Position numbers and translations under genes: made by a program. Positions 19,273 to 28,727 of a DNA stretch of 64,000 bases are shown piece by piece. Within the stretch, counting starts at the first letter, position 1; the number at the start of each line of letters is the position of its first letter. Origin of the DNA: Arsenophonus fragariae (GTDB taxonomy: Bacteria > Pseudomonadota > Gammaproteobacteria > Enterobacterales > Enterobacteriaceae); NCBI GenBank assembly GCA_047291315.1, contig JBDPYZ010000002.1, positions 1-64,000 on the forward strand, in the 5' to 3' direction. The notes below the pieces were generated by a model. The model was given only the letters and a program-made list of their open reading frames with translations. It had not been told where the DNA came from and did not search any database.

Positions 19273-19914
19273 ATGATTAAAACGAAATTAAAGTTTCGAT
19301 TACATAAAACAGTTATCATTTTAATTTGCCTCTCCTTACTCGTTATTCTAATCCAAGGAGTTACCTATTTCAGTCGTTCACATCAACAAATCAGAATCGA
19401 GCAGTTTAAAGAACTGGCTCTTACACTCGCTGAATAAGTAGCCTTTAGCTTATCCAATTATATACAAAGTGATGGTAAGAATTTTAATAATGAACAGCTC
19501 CTTGCCATTCTTAATCAATTAACAATTAATAAACATATTCTCGATGCAAGAGTTTATCTTAATGATGGCAACCAAATTCAACATGCAGGTGAAAAGATTG
19601 CTTTACGAGATCAGTTATGCATTAATCAAACGACATCTCACAGCTATGTTAACTATCAATTGGTTGTTCCAATCTTAGATACTGAAAAACCAAAAGGCTT
19701 TTTACGTTTAACCATCGATGCTCATCAATTTAGTATAGGATCTAAACAAATAGATAATATGGCTAATTTATTAAGGATTATGTTACTTTTAGCACTAACT
19801 ATCGGTTTTATTCTGACTAATATCTTATCAAGATCGAGTCCAATACATTGGTCAAAATTACCTTTTTTATCAAAAAGCAATAATCGTTTTGCAAACAATC
19901 AGCAAAAGAAATAA
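19273..19914 (+). pseudogene. ytjB: ytjB (smp), membrane protein with one premature stop
   Basis: Smp/YtjB is an inner-membrane protein of unknown function encoded divergently from serB. The frame from ATG 19273 reads KLKFRLHKTVIILICLSLL (first membrane segment, about residues 12-35) and continues to a single TAA at 19435-19437 (codon 55, after LALTLAE). Past this stop the same frame runs unbroken to 19914. It includes NILRIMLLL-like sequence as NLLRIMLLLALTIGFILTN (second membrane segment) and the tail SPIHWSKLPFLSKSN, as in E. coli. With one nonsense codon and no indel, this looks like a young pseudogene. Confidence 0.88.
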
Positions 19915-19924
19915 AATTGCTAAA

Positions 19925-19952
19925 AAGAAAGCAGATTAAAATCTGCTTTCTT
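19925..19952. terminator. Terminator between ytjB and deoD
   Basis: AAGAAAGCAGAT, loop TAAA, ATCTGCTTTCTT: a perfect 12-bp stem between convergent genes, with A-rich and T-rich ends that allow action in both directions. Confidence 0.85.
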
Positions 19953-19969
19953 GCTTGAGTTAAATTTAA

Positions 19970-20695
19970 TTATTTATTTTTTATATCCAGTAATAGTAAT
20001 GATTCTAACGCAATTTCAACCATATCATTAAATGTCGTTTGCCGTTCTGCTGAAGTTGCCTCTTCACCACGACGAATATGATCAGAAACAGTACAAATGG
20101 TTAATGCTTTCACACCATATTCCGCCGCAATGCTATACATACCAGCAGCTTCCATTTCCACCCCCAAAATGCCATATTTTTCCATTTTATCAAACACTTG
20201 AATTTGTGGGGGATAAAAAAGATCAGTAGAAAAAATATTACCTACCCGTACATTGATATTTTTTGCTTTAGCCGCAGTAACAGCATTATGAACCAGATCA
20301 TAATCAGCAATAGCAGCAAAATCATTATCGTCAAATTTTAGTCGATTAACTTTAGAATCAGTGCATGCTCCCAGGCCAATAATAATGTCGCGTAATTTTA
20401 CTTGATGGCTAATAGCACCACAGGAACCAACCCGTATTATTGTTTTAACACCAAAGTCAATAATTAACTCTTTCATGTAAATTGAACAAGAAGGGATGCC
20501 CATACCATGTCCCATCACAGAAATGCTACGGCCTTTATAGTTACCAGTAAAACCTAACATACCACGAACATCATTTACCTGACGGCTGTCGGCCAAAAAA
20601 TTTTCTGCAATATATTTTGCACGTAAAGGATCACCTGGCATCAAAATAACTTCCGCAAAATCGCCTATCTCAGCATTAATATGTGGTGTGGCCAT
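19970..20695 (-). CDS. deoD: Purine-nucleoside phosphorylase DeoD
   Basis: Hexameric phosphorylase that splits purine (deoxy)ribonucleosides into base and (deoxy)ribose-1-phosphate. Family features: MATPHINAEIGDFAEVILMP with the phosphate-binding GDPLRAKYIAE, HGMGIPSCSIY, RVGSCGAI, VEMEAAGMY at the sugar site, and CTVSDHIRRGE with the catalytic Asp and downstream Arg region. The length is 241 residues against 239 in E. coli. It is the last gene of the deo cluster, 65 bp after deoB. No lesion. It feeds ribose-1-phosphate to DeoB, so purine salvage from host nucleosides appears active. Confidence 0.97.
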   Translation of the reverse strand: MATPHINAEIGDFAEVILMPGDPLRAKYIAENFLADSRQVNDVRGMLGFTGNYKGRSISVMGHGMGIPSCSIYMKELIIDFGVKTIIRVGSCGAISHQVKLRDIIIGLGACTDSKVNRLKFDDNDFAAIADYDLVHNAVTAAKAKNINVRVGNIFSTDLFYPPQIQVFDKMEKYGILGVEMEAAGMYSIAAEYGVKALTICTVSDHIRRGEEATSAERQTTFNDMVEIALESLLLLDIKNK

Positions 20696-20760
20696 AAATA
20701 GATTTCCTTTTATTTCTTATCGATAAAATCGGGAATATAAACGAATATTTCCCATCATAC

Positions 20761-21984
20761 TTAAAATAGCGTTTTGCCATATTCCATCGGCGACAAACTA
20801 AAATATTGAGCAACGGTTTGACCAATATCAGCAAAGGTTTGTCGATGACCTAGTGCCCCAGGTTTTACTTTTGGGCCATAAATTAAAATAGGAATATTCT
20901 CCCGAGTATGATTAGTTCCTGGCCAGGTCGGATCACAACCATGATCAGCGGTAATAATCAAAACATCATCATTCTCTATTAATGCCAACATTTCAGGTAA
21001 ACGGCGATCAAACAACTCTAATGCAGCAGCATAACCAGCAACATCACGACGATGTCCATATGAAGAATCAAAATCAACAAAATTAGTAAATACGATGGTG
21101 TTGTCTGCAGATTTTTTAATCTCCTTAAGGCTAGCATCAAATAGCGCTTCAATGCCGGTCGCTTTTACTTTCTTAGTAATACCGACATTGGCATAAATAT
21201 CTGCAATCTTGCCAATTGAAACCACCTCTCCGTTTTTTTCTTCAACCAGTTTTTTCAGAATCGTTGGTGCTGGTGGTTCAACGGAATAATCTCGACGATT
21301 ACCTGTACGCTGAAAACAGCCTGCTTTATTGCCAATAAAAGGACGAGCAATCACACGCCCGACATTATAAGCGTCATCATCTAGCACTCTTCTCGCTATC
21401 TCACAAAGCTGATAAAGACTTTTAACCCCAAAAGTATCTTCATGGCATGCTATCTGAAAGACTGAATCAGCTGAAGTATAGAAAATAGGTTTACCTGTTT
21501 TCATATGCTCTTCACCTAATTGATCCAAGATCACCGTGCCTGAAGCGTGGCAATTTCCGAGATAGCCGGGCAAATTAGCCTCTTCAACTAATTTATCCAA
21601 TAATTGTTGCGGAAAACTATTTTTTTCCGCTGTAAAATATCCCCATTCAAACAGAACCGGTACCCCAGCAATTTCCCAATGACCTGATGGTGTATCTTTG
21701 CCGGAAGATAACTCACTCGCATAACCATAGGCACCTATAATCTCGGCATCTTCATCTAGGCCGATTGGAAATGTTCCTGATGAGCCCTCAGCGGCTTTTC
21801 CTAACCCTAAACGCGATAAATTAGGCAAATAGAGTTTACCTTTACGGCCCTCATCAGCCTTCCCTTGCACACAAGCGGTCGCAATATGCCCTAAAGTGTT
21901 CGCACCCGCATCACCGAATCTATCAGAGTCAGGCGTAGCGCCGATACCAAAAGAATCAAGAACCATAATGAATATACGTTTCAT
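20761..21984 (-). CDS. deoB: Phosphopentomutase DeoB
   Basis: Alkaline-phosphatase-superfamily enzyme that interconverts (deoxy)ribose-1-phosphate and -5-phosphate using metal ions. It starts MKRIFIMVLDSFGIGATPDS with the first metal aspartate, then the loop GKDTPSGHWEIAGVP near the phosphothreonine, NFVDFDSSYGHRRD with metal ligands, and TADHGCDPTW followed by NHTRE, which supplies the last histidine ligand. The length is 407 residues, as in E. coli. The gene is intact. Since deoA is absent and deoC is broken, deoxyribose-5-phosphate made here has no visible aldolase. The useful output is probably ribose-5-phosphate from ribonucleosides. A CRP-like site lies upstream. Confidence 0.97.
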   Translation of the reverse strand: MKRIFIMVLDSFGIGATPDSDRFGDAGANTLGHIATACVQGKADEGRKGKLYLPNLSRLGLGKAAEGSSGTFPIGLDEDAEIIGAYGYASELSSGKDTPSGHWEIAGVPVLFEWGYFTAEKNSFPQQLLDKLVEEANLPGYLGNCHASGTVILDQLGEEHMKTGKPIFYTSADSVFQIACHEDTFGVKSLYQLCEIARRVLDDDAYNVGRVIARPFIGNKAGCFQRTGNRRDYSVEPPAPTILKKLVEEKNGEVVSIGKIADIYANVGITKKVKATGIEALFDASLKEIKKSADNTIVFTNFVDFDSSYGHRRDVAGYAAALELFDRRLPEMLALIENDDVLIITADHGCDPTWPGTNHTRENIPILIYGPKVKPGALGHRQTFADIGQTVAQYFSLSPMEYGKTLF

Positions 21985-22129
21985 AATTACCCTTGGTTAG
22001 TTCAAATTCAATTAATCCATTATTAAGCAAAAAAACGCATTCCATAATCCGAATTCATAATAACTATTTACTATCACCAATAAATATAAAACAATAATCG
22101 ATGCTATCTATTTAAAAACTTCTTTTATT

Positions 22130-22145
22130 AGTGATCATTTTCACA
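22130..22145. promoter_or_regulatory. Possible CRP site upstream of deoB
   Basis: AGTGA-TCATTT-TCACA matches the CRP half-sites TGTGA-N6-TCACA at 9 of 10 positions. It lies about 145 bp before the deoB start in the gap left by deoA. In E. coli the deo operon is controlled by CRP/CytR upstream of deoC. No promoter hexamers were confirmed, so a chance match is possible. Confidence 0.4.
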
Positions 22146-22220
22146 GATCATAAAAATAGACATTGTCATTTTTTGCCAGCCAATAATTACTGAAACACTG
22201 CATAAAAAGAACAATAAAAA

Positions 22221-23024
22221 CTAATAGTCGCCAGCAAAATTACCTATTTGGTATCCTAATGTATTTAATAAACTAGACAATAAGCTTGATGCGCCAAAAC
22301 GAGAATGATGAATATCCACCCATTCCTTTTCCATGATACGATCGCCTAAAGCCAGATATTGAGCAGCTTCTTCTGTAGTACAAACGCCACCTTCCACCTT
22401 ACAACCCACCTAGTTAGCAACGCCGATACCTCGAATAACCTTAATCATAATTTCAACATTCTCTAAGGTGGCATTTATCGCTACTTTACCCCTTGAAGTC
22501 TTAACAAAATCAGCGCCGGCAACAATGGCAATTTCTGCGGCTTGTTGAATAAGATTAGTCTGCTGTAATTCACCAGCTTCAATAATAACTTTCAGTAAAA
22601 CACCACGCGTTAGACAAATTTCTTTACCCTCTTTAACCAAGTCAAAACCAATTTGCTTATTACCTGCTATTAATACTCGATAAGAAAAAACAACGTCAAC
22701 TTCATCTTCCCTATAAGCAATAGCAGCTTATATTTCAGCTAATGCAATTGCAATATCATGCCCGCCAAATGGAAAATTAGTTACTGTTGCAATTCGAATA
22801 TTCGGCGTGTTTTGTTCAGCTAAAATCTTACGTGCCAATGGAATAAAGCGAGGATAAATACATATCGCAGCAGTATTTCCTCGGCCGGTTTTTGCTTGAT
22901 GGAATAATATCTTCACTTTTTCATCAATATCGCCATCATTTAGCAGAGTCAAATCCATCAAATTTAATGCGCGTTTTACAGCTAATTTTAATTCCATCAT
23001 ATAATTCTCTAAAGCTAATGACAT
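22221..23024 (-). pseudogene. deoC: deoC, deoxyribose-phosphate aldolase (two in-frame stops)
   Basis: DeoC cleaves deoxyribose-5-phosphate to acetaldehyde and glyceraldehyde-3-phosphate. The full coding length survives in one frame: LNLMDLTLLNDGDIDEKV, NTAAICIYPRFIPLARKIL, IRIATVTNFPFGG, then TAA at 22728-22730 (codon 99). It continues DEVDVVFSYR, LLKVIIEAGELQ and VAGADFVKTSRGKVAINAT, where the active-site KTS lysine is kept. After a TAG at 22410-22412 (codon 205) it ends RFGASSLLSSLL to 22221. There are two nonsense codons and no frameshift. The gene lies 48 bp after the nucleoside transporter and, with deoA missing, directly before deoB. Confidence 0.9.
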
Positions 23025-23072
23025 TGTTGCTTCAGCGATTAAGCCACCGCTTAATATACAAGATTTATTAGG

Positions 23073-24359
23073 TTACATTGCCGCCAACGATAAAAAGAAG
23101 CCAGCAATAGTTGCACTCATTAAATTAGATAACGAACCGGCTAATACTGCTTTAAAACCCAATCGAGCAACATCTTTACGACGCTTTGGTGAAATTCCGC
23201 CTAATCCCCCCAGTAATATGGCTACTGAAGCTAAATTAGCAAAACCACACAATGCAAAAGAGATAATGGTTTTAGTGTGTTCAGAAAGTACTTGCTTACC
23301 TGCAGCAATAACAACGCTATCAGGTTTTAAGTATTCGCCAAAATTCATATAAGCAAAAAATTCATTGACCACTAACTTTTGGCCGATAAACGAACCGGCA
23401 ATTGGCGCTTCATGCCAGGGTATACCAATCAAATAGGCAATTGGCGCAAAGATCCAGCCTAAGATCAATTCTAATGATAAGCCTGGTATATGGATCCAAC
23501 CTCCAATCACCGCCAAAATGCCATTAAGTAAAGCTATCAATGCAACAAATGCCAGCAACATCGCACCGACATTTAAAGCAAGTTGCATGCCGGAAGAAGC
23601 GCCAGCAGCGGCAGCATCAATAATATTAACTGGCCGCTCTTCGCCACTCGCCACACTGACCATATTGACGGCATCATGGGTTTTCTCTGTTTCCGGCACC
23701 ATCAATTTAGCAAACAATAATCCCCCTGGCGCCGCCATAAAAGACGCCGCAATCAGATATTCCATTGACACTCCCATTTGCGCATAGCCGGCCAATACAG
23801 AACCAGCAACCGAAGCTAATCCTCCACACATAACAGCAAATAGCTCAGAGTTGGTCATTGTTGCAATATAAGGTCTGACGACCAAAGGCGCTTCTGTATG
23901 GCCAACAAAAATATTAGCAGTCGCCGATAACGACTCGGTACGTGAGGTGCCTAATATCCATTGTAGAAATCCACCTAAGATTTTGATAAAAAACTGCATA
24001 ATGCCGAGATAATAAAGCACGGCAATTAATGAAGAGAAGAAAACAATGACCGGTAAAACACGTAAGGCAAAAATAAAACCGCTACCGCCAAACAGTTCAA
24101 ACATTTTATTGGAGACTAAGCCACCAAAAATAAAATCCATTCCAACTTGCCCATAACCAATCACACTAGAGACTGCATCAGATACAGTTTCCAAAGTGCG
24201 GCGACCCGCTGGGATATAAAGAACAAATACGCCAATTGTCATTTGAATAACAAAAGCACCAAATACGGTACGGAATTTAATTGCTCGACGGTTACTGGAA
24301 AAAATGATAGCGATAAAAATCAATACTACCATCCCTAACAGGCCCATAATGAGTTGCAT
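23073..24359 (-). CDS. Concentrative nucleoside transporter (CNT/NupC family)
   Basis: Inner-membrane cation-coupled nucleoside importer. It has 428 residues, many hydrophobic segments, and close similarity to the Vibrio cholerae CNT of known structure. Family landmarks: FRTVFGAFVIQM, FGGLVSNKMFELFGG, GFIFALRVLPVIVFF, AAPGGLLFAKLM, IGQKLVVNEFFAY with the ribose-binding Glu, and CGFANLAS with the ribose-binding Asn and Ser. The base-binding GQTEAPL motif reads GHTEAPL, with H154 in place of the usual Gln. It is the first gene of the deo cluster, upstream of the deoC remnant. Import of host nucleosides followed by DeoD and DeoB is the likely pathway. I do not assign a symbol between nupC- and nupX-type names. 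Confidence 0.93.
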   Translation of the reverse strand: MQLIMGLLGMVVLIFIAIIFSSNRRAIKFRTVFGAFVIQMTIGVFVLYIPAGRRTLETVSDAVSSVIGYGQVGMDFIFGGLVSNKMFELFGGSGFIFALRVLPVIVFFSSLIAVLYYLGIMQFFIKILGGFLQWILGTSRTESLSATANIFVGHTEAPLVVRPYIATMTNSELFAVMCGGLASVAGSVLAGYAQMGVSMEYLIAASFMAAPGGLLFAKLMVPETEKTHDAVNMVSVASGEERPVNIIDAAAAGASSGMQLALNVGAMLLAFVALIALLNGILAVIGGWIHIPGLSLELILGWIFAPIAYLIGIPWHEAPIAGSFIGQKLVVNEFFAYMNFGEYLKPDSVVIAAGKQVLSEHTKTIISFALCGFANLASVAILLGGLGGISPKRRKDVARLGFKAVLAGSLSNLMSATIAGFFLSLAAM

Positions 24360-24611
24360 GAATAATATCCCTGTGTATTTTATATCAAATAAAAAATTTC
24401 TATTGCCTAAAAAACAAACTGCCAGTTAAATGCGCAGACACTATAACGATTTCGCATTAATAATTTGCTGTCAGTATCTCAAATAATCATAATGGAAAAT
24501 CACGAAAAAATAAATTTTGCGACACATATAACTTACGAAAAGTGATATTGACGCCAAAAATTATTTAATTAAACAGCATAATTATAGGTAAATGATTTAT
24601 TGGTATTATTA

Positions 24612-25408
24612 TTAATCCATATTATTCTGCCCTTTTTTGATATTAAATAGTTGCAAACTATTGTTATAAAGCTGTGCTTCAATTTCCTCTGCTGACTCTT
24701 GCCGAAGGTTACATAGTGCCTTGAATACCAAACGTATTCTTTCGGGACGATTAACCTGCCCCTGAAATCCATCTAATGGCATATCAGGTGCATCAGTTTC
24801 AAGTACTGGTGACGTCAGCGGCAATTCCCCCAACTACTGCTCTGGTTTTCTTAGCACGTTCATAAGTGATGACACCACCAATACGGATAAAATAGCCTAA
24901 ACGGATAAACGCATTCGCTTGCGACAAACTGCCAGCAAATGCATGTATGACTCCCTTTTTTGGTACATCAATTCGTCTTAATAAAGCAGCTAACTGATCA
25001 TGACTTTTACGCGAGTGAAGAATAACTGGTAAATCATATTGTTTAGCCAACTTTAATTGTTGGAACAGCAATGCTTGTTATCGCTTAACTGCGGCATTAT
25101 TAACAATAATAATCTAAGCCTATTTCACCAATAGCAACACATTTATTGCTGTTTTGCTGCAATAAAGCCACTAATTCAGCAAAATGATCAGGTAAATAAT
25201 CTGCGATATACAAAGAATGAAAACCTAATGCGGCATATAAATGAGGATACTGTTGTGCCAGTGAATATACTCGCTCAAAATTCTCAATACCGACAGCCGG
25301 GATAATGATATTAGTCACATTAACTTTCGCAGCACGCAGAAAGCTATCTTCAATATCACGAATAAAAGGAGAAAAATCAAAATGACAATGAGTGTCAACG
25401 AACATCAA
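24612..25408 (-). pseudogene. yjjV: yjjV, TatD-family metal-dependent hydrolase (broken)
   Basis: TatD-family deoxyribonuclease-like protein. Three open pieces in different frames make up the gene. 25100-25408 carries FVDTHCHFDFSPF with the HxH metal motif, YAALGFHSLYI and AIGEIGLDYY. 24799-25071 carries LKLAKQYDLPVILHSRKSHD and GVIHAFAGSLSQA. 24612-24833 carries LETDAPDMPLDGFQG and NRPERIRLVF with the natural stop. There is a stop and frame change after LDYYC and another before LETDAPDM. The metal-binding residues would otherwise be present. It overlaps no neighbour and follows the yjjU remnant as in E. coli. Confidence 0.92.
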
Positions 25409-25459
25409 TGATTAATTCTTCATCACCTGATTTTGGTTCTTCATCTTATTGATTCGAAA

Positions 25460-26460
25460 TCATATCACAGACAAAGATGCAGAATTAACAACCAGATTAT
25501 TTTCGATGGAAAGCTGATAAGACGCTAAATCATTAGAAAAATAGTCTCTTAAGCTGATTAAAAAATAGCGGCTACATCGACGTCAATGAGATAATCACGA
25601 TCTAAAGTTGAAGCACGGCTACCTAACGCACAACTTCATTAAGAGTTTCGGTGGATAAATTTCAAAAATTTGGATACCTGGCGGTGGCGCTGCAATAAAT
25701 TTCTGAGTCTATTGAGCAAGCTTTTAATATGTACTTTGATCATATTAGCCATCCGCCGTATATTACGGTGTTCCAACCAGCGAGTCATCCTCTTTAACCA
25801 TTCGGATGTATAATAAATTCCTGAAGGAACCGTTCTAATTACCACAATTATTTTTGCACCACGGTGGTAAGCTTCTTCAACAGGAATTGGAGCAGTGATA
25901 CCACCATCATGATAAAGCTCGCCATTAAATACCGTACCCTAACGATAAAATCCGGAGATAACACTTAACGCCCGAATAATATCTAATCAGCTTATCTTGT
26001 GTTGATTGAAAATAAAGTGGACTAAAATCCTCATAGCGACATGCACTGATTAAAAATTGACATCCGCTATCTAAGCAAAACAATCCAGTAGAGAAATCAA
26101 GAGGTAATTCACGGGAAGTGATATCAATTAGCCAATCTAAATCAATCATATGGCCACCACGAATAAAACGTAATGGATTAAAAAATTGAGATTTAATGGT
26201 ATAAGCAGTGATCACTTTAGGGGCATAACCGCGCTGTTGACAAAGATAAGCCGATAAATTTTGCGCGCCTGCCGATGTCCCTATCATGATGTTAAATGGG
26301 TTGAAACCAATACGTAGAAATTCATCCAATACACCTACGGTAAAAATACCACGCTGCCCACCCCCTCACAGACTAATGCTATTTTGCCGAGATCATGTGC
26401 ATTATCATCGAAGGTTAAAGGCTCAATATTACCCAATGTAACTGAAATATGTCTTCCCAT
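25460..26460 (-). pseudogene. yjjU: yjjU, patatin-like phospholipase family protein (broken)
   Basis: The start at 26460 gives MGRHISVTLGNIEPLTF, then GKIALVCEG, where the oxyanion glycine-rich motif is disrupted by a frameshift (GVGSVVFLP and a stop). The best piece (25925-26329) has NPFNIMIGTSAGAQNLSAYL, with the patatin GTSAG serine motif, and FIRGGHMIDLDWLID. 25639-25845 has VIRTVPSGIYYTSEWLKRM. The catalytic DGG motif region survives only out of frame (HDGGITAPIPVEEAYHR-like sequence near 25870-25915). Multiple lesions; the 3' boundary is approximate. Confidence 0.88.
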
Positions 26461-26675
26461 ATTGCTTTCCACCCCCTCCCCCTTAAAACTGATAGTAGCC
26501 CCTTTAAATACAGTCTGCTATTTAAAATCTACTATTATGTTTAATACTGAGATTTTAACAGCTTAGAAGTTTGGGAGGGAGAAATAAATACAACAACTAA
26601 AAAAATAGTCATACCGCCGCCGCCGCCACTAATAGCAAGTGATGGTAATGTAATAAAAAATCAATATGCAATTAA

Positions 26676-28265
26676 TTAATGCTCACGTGTTTTACAGAAC
26701 TTAATATCAGGATAGCGCTCGCTTGTTATATTAAGATTTACCATGGTTGGAGCAATATAACTGAGGTTGTCACAACCATCTAAAGCCAGGTTTTGTTCAT
26801 TTCTACGTTTGAACTCCTCTAATTTTTTTACGCCATCACATGAGATCCAGCGCGCGGTTGACACATTTACAGGCTCATAAATAGCTTCAACATTGTATTC
26901 ACTCTTCAAGCGCGCTACCACCACATCAAACTGAAGCACACCTACAGCACCAACTATAAGATCATTATTTGCTAAAGGACGAAATACCTGGACAGCACCC
27001 TCTTCGGATAACTGAACCAATCCTTTAAGTAACTGTTTCTGTTTTAACGGATCACGTAAACGAATGCGTTTGAATAGTTCAGGCGCAAAATTGGGAATAC
27101 CTGTAAATTTTAACGTTTCTCCCTGCGTAAAGGTATCACCAATCTGAATAGTACCATGATTATGCAATCCAATAATATCACCCGGAAACGCTTCTTCAAC
27201 ATGGGAGCGATCACCCGCCATAAAGGTGAGTGCATCTGAAATAACCACCTCTTTTTTGCCTCGTACCTGATAAAGTTTCATACCTTTTTGATAGCTACCA
27301 GACACAATGCGTAAAAAAGCCACCCGATCACGATGTTTTGGATCCATATTAGCTTGTATTTTGAACACGAAACCCGAAAATTTCTTTTCTTGGGCAATAA
27401 CAATACGACTATCAGCCTGCCGCGGCATCGGTGTTGGAGCCCAATTGACCAAACCGTCTAACATATGATCAACACCAAAATTACCCAAAGCGGTACCAAA
27501 AAAGACCGGGGTTAACTTGCCTTGCAAAAAAGCGTCTAAATTAAATTCATAAGAAGCGCCTTTTACTAACTCAAGCTCTTCTCGTAGCTGAACAGCAAAG
27601 TCATCACCAACTACTTTGTCCAATTCGATATTATTTAATCCTTTAATAATAACTACTTCTTGAATAACATGTCCTTGCCCACTTTGGTATAAAATGGTTT
27701 CATCACGATAAAGATGATAAACCCCTTTAAATAACTTACCACAACCAATTGGCCAAGTAATCGGACTACAAGCGATATTTAATTCACTTTCAACCTCATC
27801 CATTAATTCCATCGGGTCGCGAATATCACGATCTAATTTATTCATAAAGGTTAAAATAGGCGTGTCACGCAGCCGAGTTACTTCCATCAATTTACGCGTA
27901 CGATCTTCAACACCTTTCGCCGAATCAATTACCATCAAACAGCAATCGACCGCCGTTAAAGTACGATAGGTGTCTTCCGAAAAATCCTCATGTCCTGGCG
28001 TATCAAGCAAATTAACCAAGCAATCTTGATAAGGAAACTGCATTACCGAAGTGGTAATCGAGATCCCTCGCTGCTTTTCCATCTCCATCCAATCAGATTT
28101 TGCATGCTGATTCGAACCACGACCTTTCACTGTGCCTGCTTTTTGAATAGCTTGGCCAAACAATAGCACTTTTTCTGTGATCGTGGTTTTCCCCGCATCA
28201 GGGTGAGAAATAATAGCAAAGGTTCTTCTCCGCTCTATTTCCTGACAAAAACTATTCTCTTTCAT
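26676..28265 (-). CDS. prfC: Peptide chain release factor 3
   Basis: Translational GTPase that removes RF1/RF2 from the ribosome after peptide release. The G domain has SHPDAGKTTITEK (G1), the DTPGHEDFSEDTYR switch II sequence (G3) and MNKLDRD (G4). The later domains include GFVFKIQANMDPKHRDRVAF and SEEGAVQVFRP. I choose the ATG at 28263-28265 (MKENSFCQEIERRRTF) because it gives 529 residues, exactly the E. coli length, and aligns residue for residue. A frame extension to 28310 adds 15 residues with no family match. GGAT lies just upstream. It is preserved while yjjU and fliB around it are broken. Confidence 0.96.
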   Translation of the reverse strand: MKENSFCQEIERRRTFAIISHPDAGKTTITEKVLLFGQAIQKAGTVKGRGSNQHAKSDWMEMEKQRGISITTSVMQFPYQDCLVNLLDTPGHEDFSEDTYRTLTAVDCCLMVIDSAKGVEDRTRKLMEVTRLRDTPILTFMNKLDRDIRDPMELMDEVESELNIACSPITWPIGCGKLFKGVYHLYRDETILYQSGQGHVIQEVVIIKGLNNIELDKVVGDDFAVQLREELELVKGASYEFNLDAFLQGKLTPVFFGTALGNFGVDHMLDGLVNWAPTPMPRQADSRIVIAQEKKFSGFVFKIQANMDPKHRDRVAFLRIVSGSYQKGMKLYQVRGKKEVVISDALTFMAGDRSHVEEAFPGDIIGLHNHGTIQIGDTFTQGETLKFTGIPNFAPELFKRIRLRDPLKQKQLLKGLVQLSEEGAVQVFRPLANNDLIVGAVGVLQFDVVVARLKSEYNVEAIYEPVNVSTARWISCDGVKKLEEFKRRNEQNLALDGCDNLSYIAPTMVNLNITSERYPDIKFCKTREH

Positions 28266-28727
28266 TATAACTATCCAACATACACAACGTGATGTATAAA
28301 AAATTGGCAAAAATTCTACACCGACAAAGCCATTTTGAAAACAATTACCGGATAATTAAAAAACATTTTTTAGTAAAATTAAATATAAAAAGATCAAAGA
28401 AAATTGTTTTTAGCTAGAGATAAATTATTTAATTGAATCAGAAGAGCTATTACTTACACAATATTAAAAATAGGAGTATTCAGCTAATTTATCAAAACCA
28501 AATAATCAGCAGACTAGTATAATAGGATATTTTGTCAAACATAATTTCTCTTTTTTAAGATAATAAATGACAAAATTGGGTTACTCATAATTGGATAAAT
28601 AGATTAATATTATTCACATATAAGCAAGTGTATAATATAAAGATAATCATTATTTAATAAATCGAAAATAATATAAAAATGCCATCAAAAAGGATGACAT
28701 TAATGAGATATTTTGAATAAAAATCAT
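28266..28727. other. AT-rich gap between the fliB remnant and prfC
   Basis: About 460 bases of very AT-rich DNA with no open frame of note, no recognisable gene fragment and no clear hairpin. It presumably holds the prfC promoter. I see nothing else. Confidence 0.4.

Noticed and set aside
22221..23024. deoC read as a recoded gene with stop-codon readthrough
   Set aside because: Two different stops (TAA, TAG), no recoding signal seen and neighbouring genes use normal stops; a pseudogene is simpler.
26613..26630. CCGCCGCCGCCGCC microsatellite
   Set aside because: Short GC tract in a pseudogene-rich gap. No repeat array or coding context supports a function.
28266..28310. N-terminal extension of prfC by 15 codons
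   Set aside because: The internal ATG gives exactly 529 residues and a full match to RF3; the extension has no similarity.
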